A DNA stretch of 64,000 bases from Hymenobacter armeniacus (GTDB lineage Bacteria; Bacteroidota; Bacteroidia; Cytophagales; Hymenobacteraceae): contig NZ_JACXAC010000002.1 of NCBI RefSeq assembly GCF_014699055.1, positions 434,001-498,000 of the forward strand, read 5' to 3'. The notes under the pieces were generated by a model. The model ran no database searches. It was not told where the DNA came from and was given only the letters and a program-made list of their open reading frames with translations. This document shows positions 35,549 to 44,823 of the stretch, piece after piece. The position numbers were made by a program, and so were the translations under genes. Numbering within the stretch: the stretch's first letter is position 1; each line of letters begins with the position of its first letter.

Positions 35549-36658
35549 ATGAACATCTTATACGGAGTGCCCGGCGAGGGCCTGGGCCACGCCACCCGCA
35601 GCAAAGTCGTCATCGGCCATCTGCTGGCGCAGGGCCACCAGGTGTGCGTGGTGAGCAGCAGCCGCGCCTACAAAATGCTGGCCGCTGCCTTCCCGGGCCG
35701 GGTGCACGAAATCCGAGGTTTTCACTTGGCCTACAAGGGGCTGGCCGTGAGCAAGCTGCGCACGGCCGCGCTCACGCTGCGCACCGCGCCGGAAGACCTG
35801 CGCATCAACTTCGCGAAGTACCGCGAGCTGCTCTGTGACTTTGAGCCCGAGGTGGTGGTGTCGGACTTTGAGTCCTTCACCTACCTATTTGCCAAGATGC
35901 ACCGGCTGCCCGTGGTCAGCATCGACAACATGCAGATTATCAGTCGGGCCAAGCTGAACGTGGCGGTGCCCAAAGCCGAGCGCGGCAACTTCAACCTGGC
36001 CAAAAGCATTGTGCGGGCCAAGCTGCCGCACAGCCGCCACTACTTCGTCACCACCTTCTTCGACCTGCCCCTGCAGAAGGAGCGCACCACGCTGGTGCCG
36101 CCCATCATCCGGCCCGAAATCCTGGCCGCCAAGCCTTCGAAAGGCGGGCACGTGCTGGTGTACCAGTCGGCCACCACGCAGCAAAACCTGGTGCCCCTGC
36201 TCCAGCAGCTGCCCGACCAGGAGTTTCGCGTCTACGGCTTCAACAAGCAGGAAAGCTATGGCAACGTGCAGCTCTGCGCCTTTTCCGAAGCCGGTTTCAT
36301 TGCCGACCTGGCCAGTGCCCGCGCCGTGGTCACCAACGGCGGCTTCTCGCTGATTTCGGAAGCCGTGTTTCTGCACAAACCCATTTGCGCCATTCCCATT
36401 CCGGCGCAGTTTGAGCAGTGGCTGAACGCGGCCGAAGTGGAAAAAATGGGCTACGGCCGCCATTTTGAGGCCATCACGGCCGACAACCTGCGCGCTTTCC
36501 TCTACGGCCTGGCCAATTTTGAAAAAGCCCTGTCCGGCTACCAGCAGGAGGGCAACGAGGTGCTGTTTGCGCGCCTCGACGAGGAGCTAAAGGAAATCGG
36601 CAGCCGCCACCTGCCGGCCGAGCCCGCGGCGCAGGAAGCCTCGTGGGGCGGAGAGTAG
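35549..36658 (+). CDS. Glycosyltransferase of the MJ1255/VC2487 type (GT-B fold)
   Basis: 369 residues. The N-terminus MNILYGVPGEGLGHATRS is the glycine-rich acceptor loop of this family, and VVVSDFESFTYLFAK closes the N-terminal domain. The C-terminal domain has VLVYQSATTQQNLVPLL, FIADLASARAVVTNGGFSLISEAVFLHKP and PIPAQFEQWLNA, the GT28-like nucleotide-sugar site. These features match proteins annotated as MJ1255/VC2487 family glycosyltransferases. Neither donor nor acceptor is known; cytoplasmic, likely for a glycolipid or cell-envelope glycan. It stands between two inverted repeats and is probably its own transcript. Confidence 0.87.
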   Translation: MNILYGVPGEGLGHATRSKVVIGHLLAQGHQVCVVSSSRAYKMLAAAFPGRVHEIRGFHLAYKGLAVSKLRTAALTLRTAPEDLRINFAKYRELLCDFEPEVVVSDFESFTYLFAKMHRLPVVSIDNMQIISRAKLNVAVPKAERGNFNLAKSIVRAKLPHSRHYFVTTFFDLPLQKERTTLVPPIIRPEILAAKPSKGGHVLVYQSATTQQNLVPLLQQLPDQEFRVYGFNKQESYGNVQLCAFSEAGFIADLASARAVVTNGGFSLISEAVFLHKPICAIPIPAQFEQWLNAAEVEKMGYGRHFEAITADNLRAFLYGLANFEKALSGYQQEGNEVLFARLDEELKEIGSRHLPAEPAAQEASWGGE

Positions 36659-36672
36659 GCATTGCTTGGATA

Positions 36673-36770
36673 GTGTAGAGACGCATACTTGCGTCTCGGT
36701 GGCCGCGCCGTGTGGGTGTCGTTCAAATGTCATTGTTCAACGGCGAGACGCAAGTATGCGTCTCTACATC
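36673..36770. repeat. Composite inverted repeat, family B
   Basis: Left arm GTGTAGAGACGCATACTTGC then GTCTCG (36673-36698); right arm CGAGACGCAAGTATGCGTCT then CTACAT (36744-36769). As in the copy at 20400, each arm contains a smaller palindrome. Confidence 0.92.
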
Positions 36771-36790
36771 GTTCGCGCTACATTTACCGC

Positions 36791-38815
36791 ATGCCCCACC
36801 GCTCCTCACGATTCTGGCCGTTGCTGCTGTTGCTGGCCGGCTGCGTTCGCACGCCCCGGCCCAGCGCCGGCCTCGCCAATAAGTACCACGACGCCACCAT
36901 TCGGCAAATTGGCACGGCGCAGGACGAGCGCAACACCGCCGCGCTGCTACCCTCCCTGGCCGATTCTAACCCTACCTACCGCCGTGAGGCTGCCCTGGCG
37001 TTTGCCTCGGTGCAGGCGCCGGCCGCCGTGCCCGGCCTGCTGCTGCTGCTGCGCGATGCCGACCTCAGCGTGCGCTGCGCCGCCGCGTATGCCCTGGGCC
37101 AAATCGGCGACAGCGCCGCCGTGGAGCCCCTGCGCGTGCGCGTGCAGGCAGAGGACGACCCCGTGGTGCGCCGCTACGTGCACGAGGCGCTGGGCCGCAC
37201 CGTCACGCGGCACAGCTTGCCCCAGTTGTGGCGCGTCGAAACCCGAAACGATACTGCCCGGGTGGCTGCCCTGGCGTATGGCCTGAGCCGGGCCGCGCTG
37301 CGCGGCATCGGTTCACCGGAAAGCATTCGTCAAACCGTTGCCTTGCTGAATACCCCCAAATTGCCAACCCGGGCGCGGGTGCTGGCTGCCGTGGGCCTCT
37401 CGCGCACCCGCGGGCTCGATGCCGAGCTGAAAAAGCAGGGCGAAACGACCTTGTTGCGCCTTGCACAGAAAGACCGGTCGTATGCCGTGCGGGCGTCTGT
37501 TGCCACCACTTTGGGCAAAATTGCCGCCATTCCGGTGCCCGCCGATGCATTGGGCCGGAAAGGCGCAGGCGGCGCGGCCGCCACCCTGACCCGCCTCGCC
37601 ACTAAGGACGCGGATTACCGCGTGCGGCTGAGCGCCATTCGTGCCTTGCCGTTCGACCAGGAAAACTACCCGGCCAGCCGCAAAGCCGTCTTCACGGCCC
37701 TGAACCGCGACCAGCCCGCCGTGGCCCTCACGGCGGCCGAGTGGCTGCTGGCCCACGCCAAAGGCGAGTCGGGCGCGGCCCTGGCCGCGCTGGCCGATGG
37801 CAACAAGCAGGCCTCGCCGCGGGTGCGGGCGGCCCTGCTGCAAGCGGCTGTGCGCCACGCCAGCCCGGCGGCCCGGCCCAGCCTGGTCGAGACGCTGCAG
37901 AAGCGCTTCAACAGCGCGGCCGACATGTACGAAGGCTCTTTCCTGATTCAGGCGATGGGGGAGGACCCGGCGGCGTTTGACTTCGTTCGGATTCAGGCGT
38001 TTGCGCCGCAGCAGGTGCCCGTAGTGGCCGGGGCCGCGACGGCGGCGCTGCTGGCCATGCGCCGCAATCCTGATTTCCCGGTGGCCAAACAGGCCGATTT
38101 TGCCGCCGCCATGCGCCAGGCTCTGGCTGGCGGCGACGTGGCCCAGCTCGGCACCGCCGCCGAAGCCTACGCCGACGCCAAACTCTTTCCCGAACCCCAG
38201 GCCGCCGACCTCGCCGCCCTGCGCCAGGCCCAGGCCAAGCTGCGTCTGCCCCGCGAAATTGAGGCCTGGCAGGGTTTGCAGCAGGCCTTGGATAAGCTCG
38301 AAAAAAAGGCAGCGCCCACGCCGTCGCCCCTTGCCACGGCCGCCCAACACCCCATCGACTGGGCCGTGGTGCAGGCCGTGCCGCTGGGCCAGCAGGTGCG
38401 GCTGCGCACCAGCAAAGGCATTATTCTGCTGGAGCTGAAGCCCAACGAGGCGCCTGGCGCAGTGGCCAGCTTCGTGGCGCTGCTCAACGAGCATTTCTAC
38501 GACAAGCTGTACTTCCACCGCGTGGTGCCCAATTTCGTGGCCCAGGGCGGCGACCCGCGCGGCGACGGCAACGGCAGCGCGCCCTACAACCTGCGCTCCG
38601 AATTTGGCGACCTGCACTACCAGGAAGGCAGCGTGGGGCTGGCCTCGGCCGGCAAGGACACCGAAAGCTGCCAGTTCTTTATCACCCACACGCCCACGCC
38701 GCACCTCGACGGCCGCTACCCCATATTTGCGCAGGTGGTGGGCGGGCTGGACGTGGTGCACAAGCTCGACATCGGCGACCAGATTCTGGGCGTGGAGCTG
38801 GTGACCGTGAAGTAG
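36791..38815 (+). CDS. Lipoprotein with HEAT repeats fused to a cyclophilin peptidyl-prolyl isomerase
   Basis: 674 residues. Lipobox LLLLLAGC puts the mature N-terminus at about residue 17. Residues 30-500 are a helical solenoid of HEAT/PBS-lyase-like repeats (YRREAALAFASVQAPAAVPGL, VRCAAAYALGQIGDSAAVEPL, VRRYVHEALGRT). Residues about 535-674 are cyclophilin: FYDKLYFHRVVPNFVAQGGDP (Arg, Phe and Gln of the active site), GSVGLASAGKDTESCQFFI and HLDGRYPIFAQVVGGLDVV. The usual tryptophan of cyclosporin-binding forms is replaced. It likely acts as a folding factor for outer-membrane or exported proteins on the periplasmic side, with the HEAT part as a docking platform. Start chosen at the ATG giving the lipoprotein signal. 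Confidence 0.9.
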   Translation: MPHRSSRFWPLLLLLAGCVRTPRPSAGLANKYHDATIRQIGTAQDERNTAALLPSLADSNPTYRREAALAFASVQAPAAVPGLLLLLRDADLSVRCAAAYALGQIGDSAAVEPLRVRVQAEDDPVVRRYVHEALGRTVTRHSLPQLWRVETRNDTARVAALAYGLSRAALRGIGSPESIRQTVALLNTPKLPTRARVLAAVGLSRTRGLDAELKKQGETTLLRLAQKDRSYAVRASVATTLGKIAAIPVPADALGRKGAGGAAATLTRLATKDADYRVRLSAIRALPFDQENYPASRKAVFTALNRDQPAVALTAAEWLLAHAKGESGAALAALADGNKQASPRVRAALLQAAVRHASPAARPSLVETLQKRFNSAADMYEGSFLIQAMGEDPAAFDFVRIQAFAPQQVPVVAGAATAALLAMRRNPDFPVAKQADFAAAMRQALAGGDVAQLGTAAEAYADAKLFPEPQAADLAALRQAQAKLRLPREIEAWQGLQQALDKLEKKAAPTPSPLATAAQHPIDWAVVQAVPLGQQVRLRTSKGIILLELKPNEAPGAVASFVALLNEHFYDKLYFHRVVPNFVAQGGDPRGDGNGSAPYNLRSEFGDLHYQEGSVGLASAGKDTESCQFFITHTPTPHLDGRYPIFAQVVGGLDVVHKLDIGDQILGVELVTVK

Positions 38816-38853
38816 GGGCGGGGCCAAAAGCAATTGGCTTTTACTTTTACGTG

Positions 38854-38988
38854 ATGCAGGCCGACCTGATGTATAACTACCTGAACTGGGACCCGGCCAT
38901 TCACCATAGTATCGGCCGCTACCACGGCGTGCTACGGCACACGCGCAAGATTATTCGCGAAATTGACGCCCACCAAGCGCACGAGTAG
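38854..38988 (+). CDS. Possible 44-residue small protein
   Basis: A short frame, MQADLMYNYLNWDPAIHH at the start and REIDAHQAHE at the end, 38 nt after the HEAT-cyclophilin gene and 35 nt before mscS. TTACTTTTAC a few bases upstream resembles a -7 box. The sequence is rich in His, Tyr and Ile and looks protein-like, but nothing else supports it. It could belong to an operon or be chance. Confidence 0.4.
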   Translation: MQADLMYNYLNWDPAIHHSIGRYHGVLRHTRKIIREIDAHQAHE

Positions 38989-39023
38989 CGCGGCTTTCTA
39001 CGTTCCTTTCCTTTCTTTTTGCT

Positions 39024-39839
39024 ATGAATCAAGTTGCTACGTACGCCCAGCAGCTCCAAACCCTGGTTATGCTCTACCTGCCCCGCGTGTTCATGGCCGG
39101 GGTGGCGCTGGTGGTGGGCTGGTGGCTCATCGGCTGGGCCAGCCGGCTGATTGCGGCGGCCACCACGCGGCTGGACGTGTCGCTGGCTTCGTTTCTGACC
39201 AGTTTGGTCAACATCGTGCTCAAGGTGCTGCTGCTCATTACGGTGGCCGGCATGGTGGGCTTCGAAACCACGTCGTTTGTGGCCATATTGGGGGCCGCGG
39301 GCCTGGCGGTGGGCCTGGCCCTGCAGGGCACGCTGGCCAACTTCGCGGGCGGGGTGCTCATCCTCATTTTCAAGCCCTACGTGGTGGGCGACACCATTGA
39401 GTCGCAGGGCAAGTCGGGCGAGGTGCGGGAAATTCAGATTTTCAACACCATCCTCGTCACGCCGCAGGGCGACACCATCATCCTGCCCAACGGTGCCACG
39501 TCCAACAACGTCATCGTGAACAAAACGGCCCAGAACAAGGCCCTGGTAGAGATTGTGGCCGACCTCGACAACGCCACCAACCTCGACGACCTGCGCGGCT
39601 GGGCCATTCCGCTGATGCAGGCCGACGAGCAGGTGCTGGCCGCGCCCGCCCCGCAGGTGGCCGTCACGGCCCTCAAGCCCGGCGGCATGACGGTGGCCTT
39701 CCGGGCCTACACCGCCGCCGGCCACAACGGCCCCGCCCAGGCCCGGCTCATCGAGCAACTGCAGCGCGGGCTGGCCCAGCAGGGCGTTGGCAGCCCCGTG
39801 CCGGTGCAGCACAGCTACGTGCGCACCCTGCCTAGCTAA
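39024..39839 (+). CDS. mscS: Small-conductance mechanosensitive channel MscS
   Basis: 271 residues, close to E. coli MscS. Three membrane helices, the third being the Gly/Ala-rich pore helix AILGAAGLAVGLALQGTLANFAGGV read as G-A-A-G-L-A-V-G-L-A-L-Q-G. It is followed by the beta domain (GDTIESQGKSGEVREIQIFNT, LPNGATSNNVIVN) and the C-terminal mixed domain. It opens on membrane tension to release solutes during hypo-osmotic shock. Gene lies between the HEAT-cyclophilin lipoprotein and the sensor kinase; 124 bp separate it from the latter. Confidence 0.93.
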   Translation: MNQVATYAQQLQTLVMLYLPRVFMAGVALVVGWWLIGWASRLIAAATTRLDVSLASFLTSLVNIVLKVLLLITVAGMVGFETTSFVAILGAAGLAVGLALQGTLANFAGGVLILIFKPYVVGDTIESQGKSGEVREIQIFNTILVTPQGDTIILPNGATSNNVIVNKTAQNKALVEIVADLDNATNLDDLRGWAIPLMQADEQVLAAPAPQVAVTALKPGGMTVAFRAYTAAGHNGPAQARLIEQLQRGLAQQGVGSPVPVQHSYVRTLPS

Positions 39840-39963
39840 GCCACCGGGCAGATACGCACACCCTTGTCGCATTCAGCGTAATACCACCACCCCGGGGCTT
39901 CGCCGCGCTGACCAGCGCCGAAGCGCCCACGCCGTCGACCGGGACGAGCAAAGCCACAGGCCC

Positions 39964-42900
39964 ATGACGCACGCGGAGCTAGAACACGCATTGGCCCAGC
40001 AGCAAGCCGAGAACGCCATCTTGCGCGCGGCCCTGGCCCAGCGGCCCGCCCCCGGCCCGCCGCCGGCTTGGCCCAGCCAGGAGCAGTTGCTGCTGATGCA
40101 GGAGCTCTACACGGCCGTGATGCTCACCGATGCCCACTGCTCGGTGACGTGGGTAAACAAAGGATTTACGGCCCTCTGCGGCCTGCTGCCGCACCAGGTG
40201 CTGGGGCTGCACCCGCGCACCTTTCTGCGGCCCGGCCTCACGAACGCGCAAACGCTGAAGTACATCGAAGACGGCCTCCAGCAGCAGGTGCCGTTTCAGT
40301 ACGAAGTGCGCAACCCCGGCTTCCCCGACCGCTGGATTCGGGTGCGGGCGCAGCCCCTGCACAACGAGCGGGGCGAGGTGGTGATGGCCGGCCTGCTCGA
40401 AGACATCACGGACTGGAAAAACGCCCAATCCAGCCTGGCCGAGAGCGACGTAAGGTTTCGGGCACTGGCCGAGAACGTGCCCGGCGTGCTGTACGAGTGG
40501 CGCGAGAAGACCGACGGCGCGGGCCACTTCCGCTACGTGAGCCCCAAGCTGTGCGAGTTGTTCGGCGTGCCTTCCCACGACGTGGGCCGGGTGCTGCACT
40601 ACGTGCACCCCGAGGACCTGGAGCCGATGCTGGAATCCATTCGGCGGGCCAACCGCGACGGCACGCCGTGGTTTTTTGAGGGGCGCGTGGTGGCGCCGGG
40701 ACAGCCCTTGCGCTGGTTCCGGGGCAGTTCGGTGGCCACGGCGCGCGACGCGGGTGGCATCACGTACAGCGGCATTCTGCAGGACATCACGGACCTGAAG
40801 CAAGCCCAGACCGCCCTGCGCGAAAGCGACCTGCGCTGGCGCCTGGCCGTGGAAGGCTTCGGCGACGGCTACTGGGAGCACGACCTGCGCACGGGGGCCG
40901 TCTTTTATTCGGCCGACTACCGCGCCATGTTGGGCTACAGCGAAGCCGAGTTTCCCAACGACTACCGCAGCTGGCACTCGCGCGTGCACCCCGCCGACCT
41001 GGAAGACGTGCTGCGAAACATCGCCACCCACTTGCGCGGCGACTCGCCCCTGATGAGCGCCGAGCTGCGGATGCGCTGCAAAGACGGCAGCTACAAATGG
41101 GTGCTGAGCCGCGGCCTGGTCACGATGCGCGCCCCCGATGGCAAGGCGCTCATGTTCACGGGCATGCACACCGATATTTCGGAGCTGAAGCAGGCGCGCG
41201 AAGCCCTCGACGCCTCCAACCGCCGCTTGACCACCGTCATTGCCAACTTCCCCGAAGGCGTGGTGCTTGAGGACGAGCAGCGCCGCATCGTGTTCACCAA
41301 CGAGGCCTTTTGCCGCTTGCTCGACGTGCCCCTCACCCCGGAGCAGCTGGTGGGGCGCGAGGGGGCCTGGCTGGCCGAGGGGCTGCGGGGCGCCCTGCAG
41401 CACCCCAACCGCTACGTGGCCCGCATCACGGCCCTGCTGCTGCGCCGCAAGCCCGCGGTGGGCGACGTGCTGGCCCTGCGCGACGGCCGCATTCTGCAGC
41501 GCGACTTTGCCCCCATTTTCGACCAGGACCGCTACATCGGCCACCTCTGGAAATTTGAGGACATCACAGCCCGCAGCCGCGCCGAAGCCGACCTCAAGCG
41601 CCGGGAGGAAAAGTACCGCGGCATCATCGAAAACATGTCGCTGGGCTTGGTAGAGGCCGATTTGGACGACCACCTTCTCTACGCCAATCAGAGCTTTTGC
41701 GAGATGACCGGCTTCTGCACCGACGAGCTGGAGGGCCGCAAGCTCTCGCCGCTGCTGCTCAGCGGCGAGAGCCTGGAACTCGTGGAAAGCAAGCTAGCAG
41801 TACGCCAGCGCGGCATTGCCGATTCCTACGAAATTGCCGTGACGACCAAAAGCGGTGAGCTAAAGTGGCTGCTGGTGAGCGGGGCCCCGCTCTACGACGA
41901 CGACCAACGGCTGGTGGGCTCCATCGGCATCTACCTCGACGTGACGCCGCAGAAACAGCTAGAAGCCAGTCTGCGCGAGGCCAAAGCGGTGGCCGAAATC
42001 AGCTCGCGGGCCAAGCAGGATTTTCTGGCTAACATGAGCCACGAAATCCGCACGCCCATGAACGCCATTCTGGGCATGAGCCAGCTGCTGGCCAAAACCG
42101 CCCTCAGCGCCCCGCAGGCCAGCTACCTGCACGCCATCACGGCCTCGGCCGAAAACCTGCTGGTCATCATCAACGACATCCTCGACCTGTCTAAAATCGA
42201 GGCCGGACGCATGGCCGTCGAGCATATCGGCTTCAGCGTGTGCCGCGTGTGCGCGCAGGTAGAGAAAACGCTGCAATACAAGGCCGAAGAAAAAGGCCTG
42301 AGCTTCGTGACCAGCTGCGACCCTGCCATGCCCGAGGTGCTGCTCGGCGACCCCTACCGCATCACCCAGGTGCTGCTCAACCTGGCCGGCAATTCCGTGA
42401 AATTTACCGAGCGAGGCGCCGTGCACGTGTCGTGCGCCCTGCTCGAAACCACCGCCGCGGGCGAGGCCGTGGTCGAATTCACGGTGCGGGACACGGGCAT
42501 TGGCATCGACGCAGATTACTTGGCCCAGGTGTTCAACGACTTTAGCCAGGAAGACTCGTCGGTATCGCGCCGGTTTGGGGGGACCGGCCTGGGGCTGGGC
42601 ATCAGCAAAAAGCTGGTGGAGCTACTGGGCGGCGAGCTGCGCATCGAGAGCCGAAAAGACCACGGCACCGTGAGCCACTTCACGCTGCGTCTGCCCGTGG
42701 GCAACGAGCACGACGTGCCCCGCAAGCCCACCGCCGACGCGGCCGGCCCGCCGCAGGACCTGCGCGGCAAGCGCGTGCTGCTGGTCGAAGACAACGCCTT
42801 CAACCGCATGCTGGCCGGTATTTTCCTCGCCAACGCCGAGCTGGACGTGACCGAGGCCAGCAATGGCCAGGTAGCCGTGGACCTCGCCCGCCAGCAATGC

Positions 42901-43182
42901 TTCGACCTCATGCTGATGGACGTGCAGATGCCGGTCATGAACGGCTACGAGGCCACGGCCATTATTCGGCAGGAGCTGGGCCTGCGCACGCCCATCATTG
43001 CGCTCACGGCCAACGCCATTAAGGGCGAACGCAGCAAGTGCCTCGCCGCGGGCATGAACGACTACCTCACCAAACCATTCCAGGAAGCCGAGCTGGTGAA
43101 AATGGTGTACGACTGGGTAGCCGGGCCTTTTGCAATGAGTGATGAGCCCACAGACTCGCACCCAGCGCGTGACGACGCATAA
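39964..43182 (+). CDS. Hybrid histidine kinase with about five PAS domains and a receiver domain
   Basis: 1072 residues without membrane segments, so a cytoplasmic sensor. About five PAS/PAC units span residues 45-675 (for example LEDITDWKNAQ, SGILQDITDLKQA, GMHTDISELKQA, KFEDITARSRAEA, GIYLDVTPQKQLE as PAC ends). The HisKA domain has phosphorylatable H693 in NMSHEIRTPMNAILG. HATPase motifs are NLAGNSVKFTERG, DTGIGID and FGGTGLGLGISKKLVELLGG. The C-terminal receiver has LLVEDNAFN, acceptor D986 in LMLMDVQMPVMNG and the lysine in YLTKPF. No Hpt domain or output regulator is adjacent, so its target is unknown. ATG at 39964 is preferred over 59 upstream codons that overlap the intergenic region. 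Confidence 0.93.
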   Translation: MTHAELEHALAQQQAENAILRAALAQRPAPGPPPAWPSQEQLLLMQELYTAVMLTDAHCSVTWVNKGFTALCGLLPHQVLGLHPRTFLRPGLTNAQTLKYIEDGLQQQVPFQYEVRNPGFPDRWIRVRAQPLHNERGEVVMAGLLEDITDWKNAQSSLAESDVRFRALAENVPGVLYEWREKTDGAGHFRYVSPKLCELFGVPSHDVGRVLHYVHPEDLEPMLESIRRANRDGTPWFFEGRVVAPGQPLRWFRGSSVATARDAGGITYSGILQDITDLKQAQTALRESDLRWRLAVEGFGDGYWEHDLRTGAVFYSADYRAMLGYSEAEFPNDYRSWHSRVHPADLEDVLRNIATHLRGDSPLMSAELRMRCKDGSYKWVLSRGLVTMRAPDGKALMFTGMHTDISELKQAREALDASNRRLTTVIANFPEGVVLEDEQRRIVFTNEAFCRLLDVPLTPEQLVGREGAWLAEGLRGALQHPNRYVARITALLLRRKPAVGDVLALRDGRILQRDFAPIFDQDRYIGHLWKFEDITARSRAEADLKRREEKYRGIIENMSLGLVEADLDDHLLYANQSFCEMTGFCTDELEGRKLSPLLLSGESLELVESKLAVRQRGIADSYEIAVTTKSGELKWLLVSGAPLYDDDQRLVGSIGIYLDVTPQKQLEASLREAKAVAEISSRAKQDFLANMSHEIRTPMNAILGMSQLLAKTALSAPQASYLHAITASAENLLVIINDILDLSKIEAGRMAVEHIGFSVCRVCAQVEKTLQYKAEEKGLSFVTSCDPAMPEVLLGDPYRITQVLLNLAGNSVKFTERGAVHVSCALLETTAAGEAVVEFTVRDTGIGIDADYLAQVFNDFSQEDSSVSRRFGGTGLGLGISKKLVELLGGELRIESRKDHGTVSHFTLRLPVGNEHDVPRKPTADAAGPPQDLRGKRVLLVEDNAFNRMLAGIFLANAELDVTEASNGQVAVDLARQQCFDLMLMDVQMPVMNGYEATAIIRQELGLRTPIIALTANAIKGERSKCLAAGMNDYLTKPFQEAELVKMVYDWVAGPFAMSDEPTDSHPARDDA

Positions 43183-43227
43183 TGGTTTTTACGCGTCATT
43201 GCTCGCTCATTCGCTTGCCGTTCGTTG

Positions 43228-44208
43228 CTAATTATTCACCAGCTTGAGGGCGCCTTCGCCGTAGCGGGCGCCTACCACCGGGTGCGCCGCCAGCAGGGCC
43301 GCCAGCCACTTCCGTTCCTCGGGCGTCAACGTCACCGCAATGGCGGCCGCGTTGTCTTCCAGATACTTCCGGCGCTTGGTGCCCGGAATGGGCACGATGC
43401 TGTCGTCCTGCGCCAGCAGCCAGGCCAACGCCAGCTGCGCCGTGCTAATGCCTTTTTCGGCAGCTAGTTGGCGCAGGCCGGCCACCAGCGGCGCATTGGC
43501 GTCGCCCACTTCCGCGCCGAAGCGGGGCAGGGCGCGGCGCATGTCTTTTTCGGCCAGTTGCGGGCCGGGGTCGGTGAGCAGGCCGCGGCCCAGCGGCGAA
43601 AACGGCACCACGCCGATGCCCAGCTCGCGACAGGTAGGCAGGATTTCCGCTTCCACGTCGCGGGTGAAAATGGAATATTCCGACTGCAGCGCCGCAACGG
43701 GATGCGTGGCCGCCGCTCGCCGCAGCGAGGCTGCCGAGGCTTCCGACAAACCCAGAAAGCGCACTTTGCCGGCCTGCACCAGCGCGGCCATGGCCCCTAC
43801 CATTTCCTCCACGGGCACTGCCGGGTCGATGCGGTGGGCGTAATACAGGTCGATGGTGTCGACGCCCAGGCGCCGGAGGCTGGCATCGCAGGCGGCGGCT
43901 ATGCGCTCGGGGCGCACGTCGACTTTGGCGCCGCCCGCCCCATCGGCCACAAAGCCAAACTTGGTAGCCAAAAACACTTCCTGGCGATGCGTGGCAAGCG
44001 CCTTGCTCAGCAGTTCCTCGTTGGCGCCAAACCCGTACACGTCGGCCGTGTCCCAGAACGTGACGCCCAGTTCCAAGGCGCGGTGCAGCGTGGCAATGGC
44101 CTCGCGCTCGTCGCTGGGGCCATAGGCATAGTCAGAAGCCATCGACATGCAGCCCAGGCCGAGGGCCGAAACCTGCTGGCCGGTACGGCCGAGTTCGCGT
44201 GTTTGCAT
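43228..44208 (-). CDS. Aldo/keto reductase
   Basis: 326 residues of the AKR superfamily (AKR13-like). Catalytic tetrad: Asp and Tyr in [17 protein letters not shown], Lys in FLATKFGF, His in [13 protein letters not shown]-binding elements follow in [20 protein letters not shown] and [18 protein letters not shown]. The ATG at 44208 is used; the frame reaches a TTG 9 nt upstream. It reduces carbonyls of unknown identity in the cytoplasm. Downstream of the cupin gene on the same strand, but a hairpin separates them, so separate transcripts are likely. Confidence 0.92.
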   Translation of the reverse strand: MQTRELGRTGQQVSALGLGCMSMASDYAYGPSDEREAIATLHRALELGVTFWDTADVYGFGANEELLSKALATHRQEVFLATKFGFVADGAGGAKVDVRPERIAAACDASLRRLGVDTIDLYYAHRIDPAVPVEEMVGAMAALVQAGKVRFLGLSEASAASLRRAAATHPVAALQSEYSIFTRDVEAEILPTCRELGIGVVPFSPLGRGLLTDPGPQLAEKDMRRALPRFGAEVGDANAPLVAGLRQLAAEKGISTAQLALAWLLAQDDSIVPIPGTKRRKYLEDNAAAIAVTLTPEERKWLAALLAAHPVVGARYGEGALKLVNN

Positions 44209-44260
44209 GGTAGTCAACAGGGTAGGGGAGGGCGTTCGGGTAGTGGCAAAACGGTCATGT

Positions 44261-44307
44261 CAAAGGCCCGCCGTGTCGGGCGCCGCCGCGACACGGCGGG
44301 CCTTTGC
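44261..44307 (-). terminator. Strong hairpin after the cupin gene
   Basis: CAAAGGCCCGCCGTGTCG and CGACACGGCGGGCCTTTG form an 18-bp perfect stem. It is 10 nt past the cupin stop codon on the minus strand. It lacks a long T run, so termination strength is uncertain. Confidence 0.65.
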
Positions 44308-44317
44308 ATGCACACTT

Positions 44318-44659
44318 CTATTTCTCTTCGCGGCCGTGCACCTGCGCCGGGGGCGAAGTCGCTTCCACGGCCGTGAAGGCTTCCAGAATCTTGTAGGTGT
44401 GCTCGGCATCTTTGGGCACTACCCAGGAGTTGCCGGGTTCGAGCAGCACCATTTGGCCGGCCAAATGGAATTCTGCCCGGCCGCTGAGCACGTAGCCCAC
44501 GGTTTCGTAAGGACGCGAGGCCGAGGCCTTGGGCTCGCCGGGCTGCTCGTTTTCCCACATGCGCATGGCCACTTGCTTGCCCGAGGCGAGGTATTTTTCG
44601 CCATCAGCGCCTTTGGGCGAGTGCTTGGAATCGACTTTGATGATGGTGGTGTCAGCCAT
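44318..44659 (-). CDS. Single-domain cupin protein
   Basis: 113 residues. Cupin motif 1 region RPYETVGYVLSGRAEFHLAGQ and motif 2 region LEPGNSWVVPKDAEHTYKIL are evident, but motif 1 lacks the usual H-x-H pair, so the metal site is incomplete with only the motif 2 histidine. The N-terminus MADTTIIKVDSKHSPKGADGEKYLASGKQ seen in parts resembles small cupins of unknown function in many bacteria. It is cytoplasmic; function is not predictable. Confidence 0.85.
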   Translation of the reverse strand: MADTTIIKVDSKHSPKGADGEKYLASGKQVAMRMWENEQPGEPKASASRPYETVGYVLSGRAEFHLAGQMVLLEPGNSWVVPKDAEHTYKILEAFTAVEATSPPAQVHGREEK

Positions 44660-44823
44660 AAGGTGTTGGATTAAGAAAGGGAGGAAGTATCTTTTGGCCG
44701 GCTGCCCTTCGGGGCGGCTGCCTGTGCGCTAACGGCCAAAATCCCCTCGCCGTTGCTGCGGGCTGCCACAAACCTTCGTTGGGCCGCGCGGTTAATCCCC
44801 CCGGTTCTTACCCTCCTTTTTCA

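Noticed and set aside
20400-36770. Inverted repeats as a CRISPR array
   Set aside because: The repeats are paired in opposite orientation, one pair per site, without regularly spaced direct repeats or cas genes.
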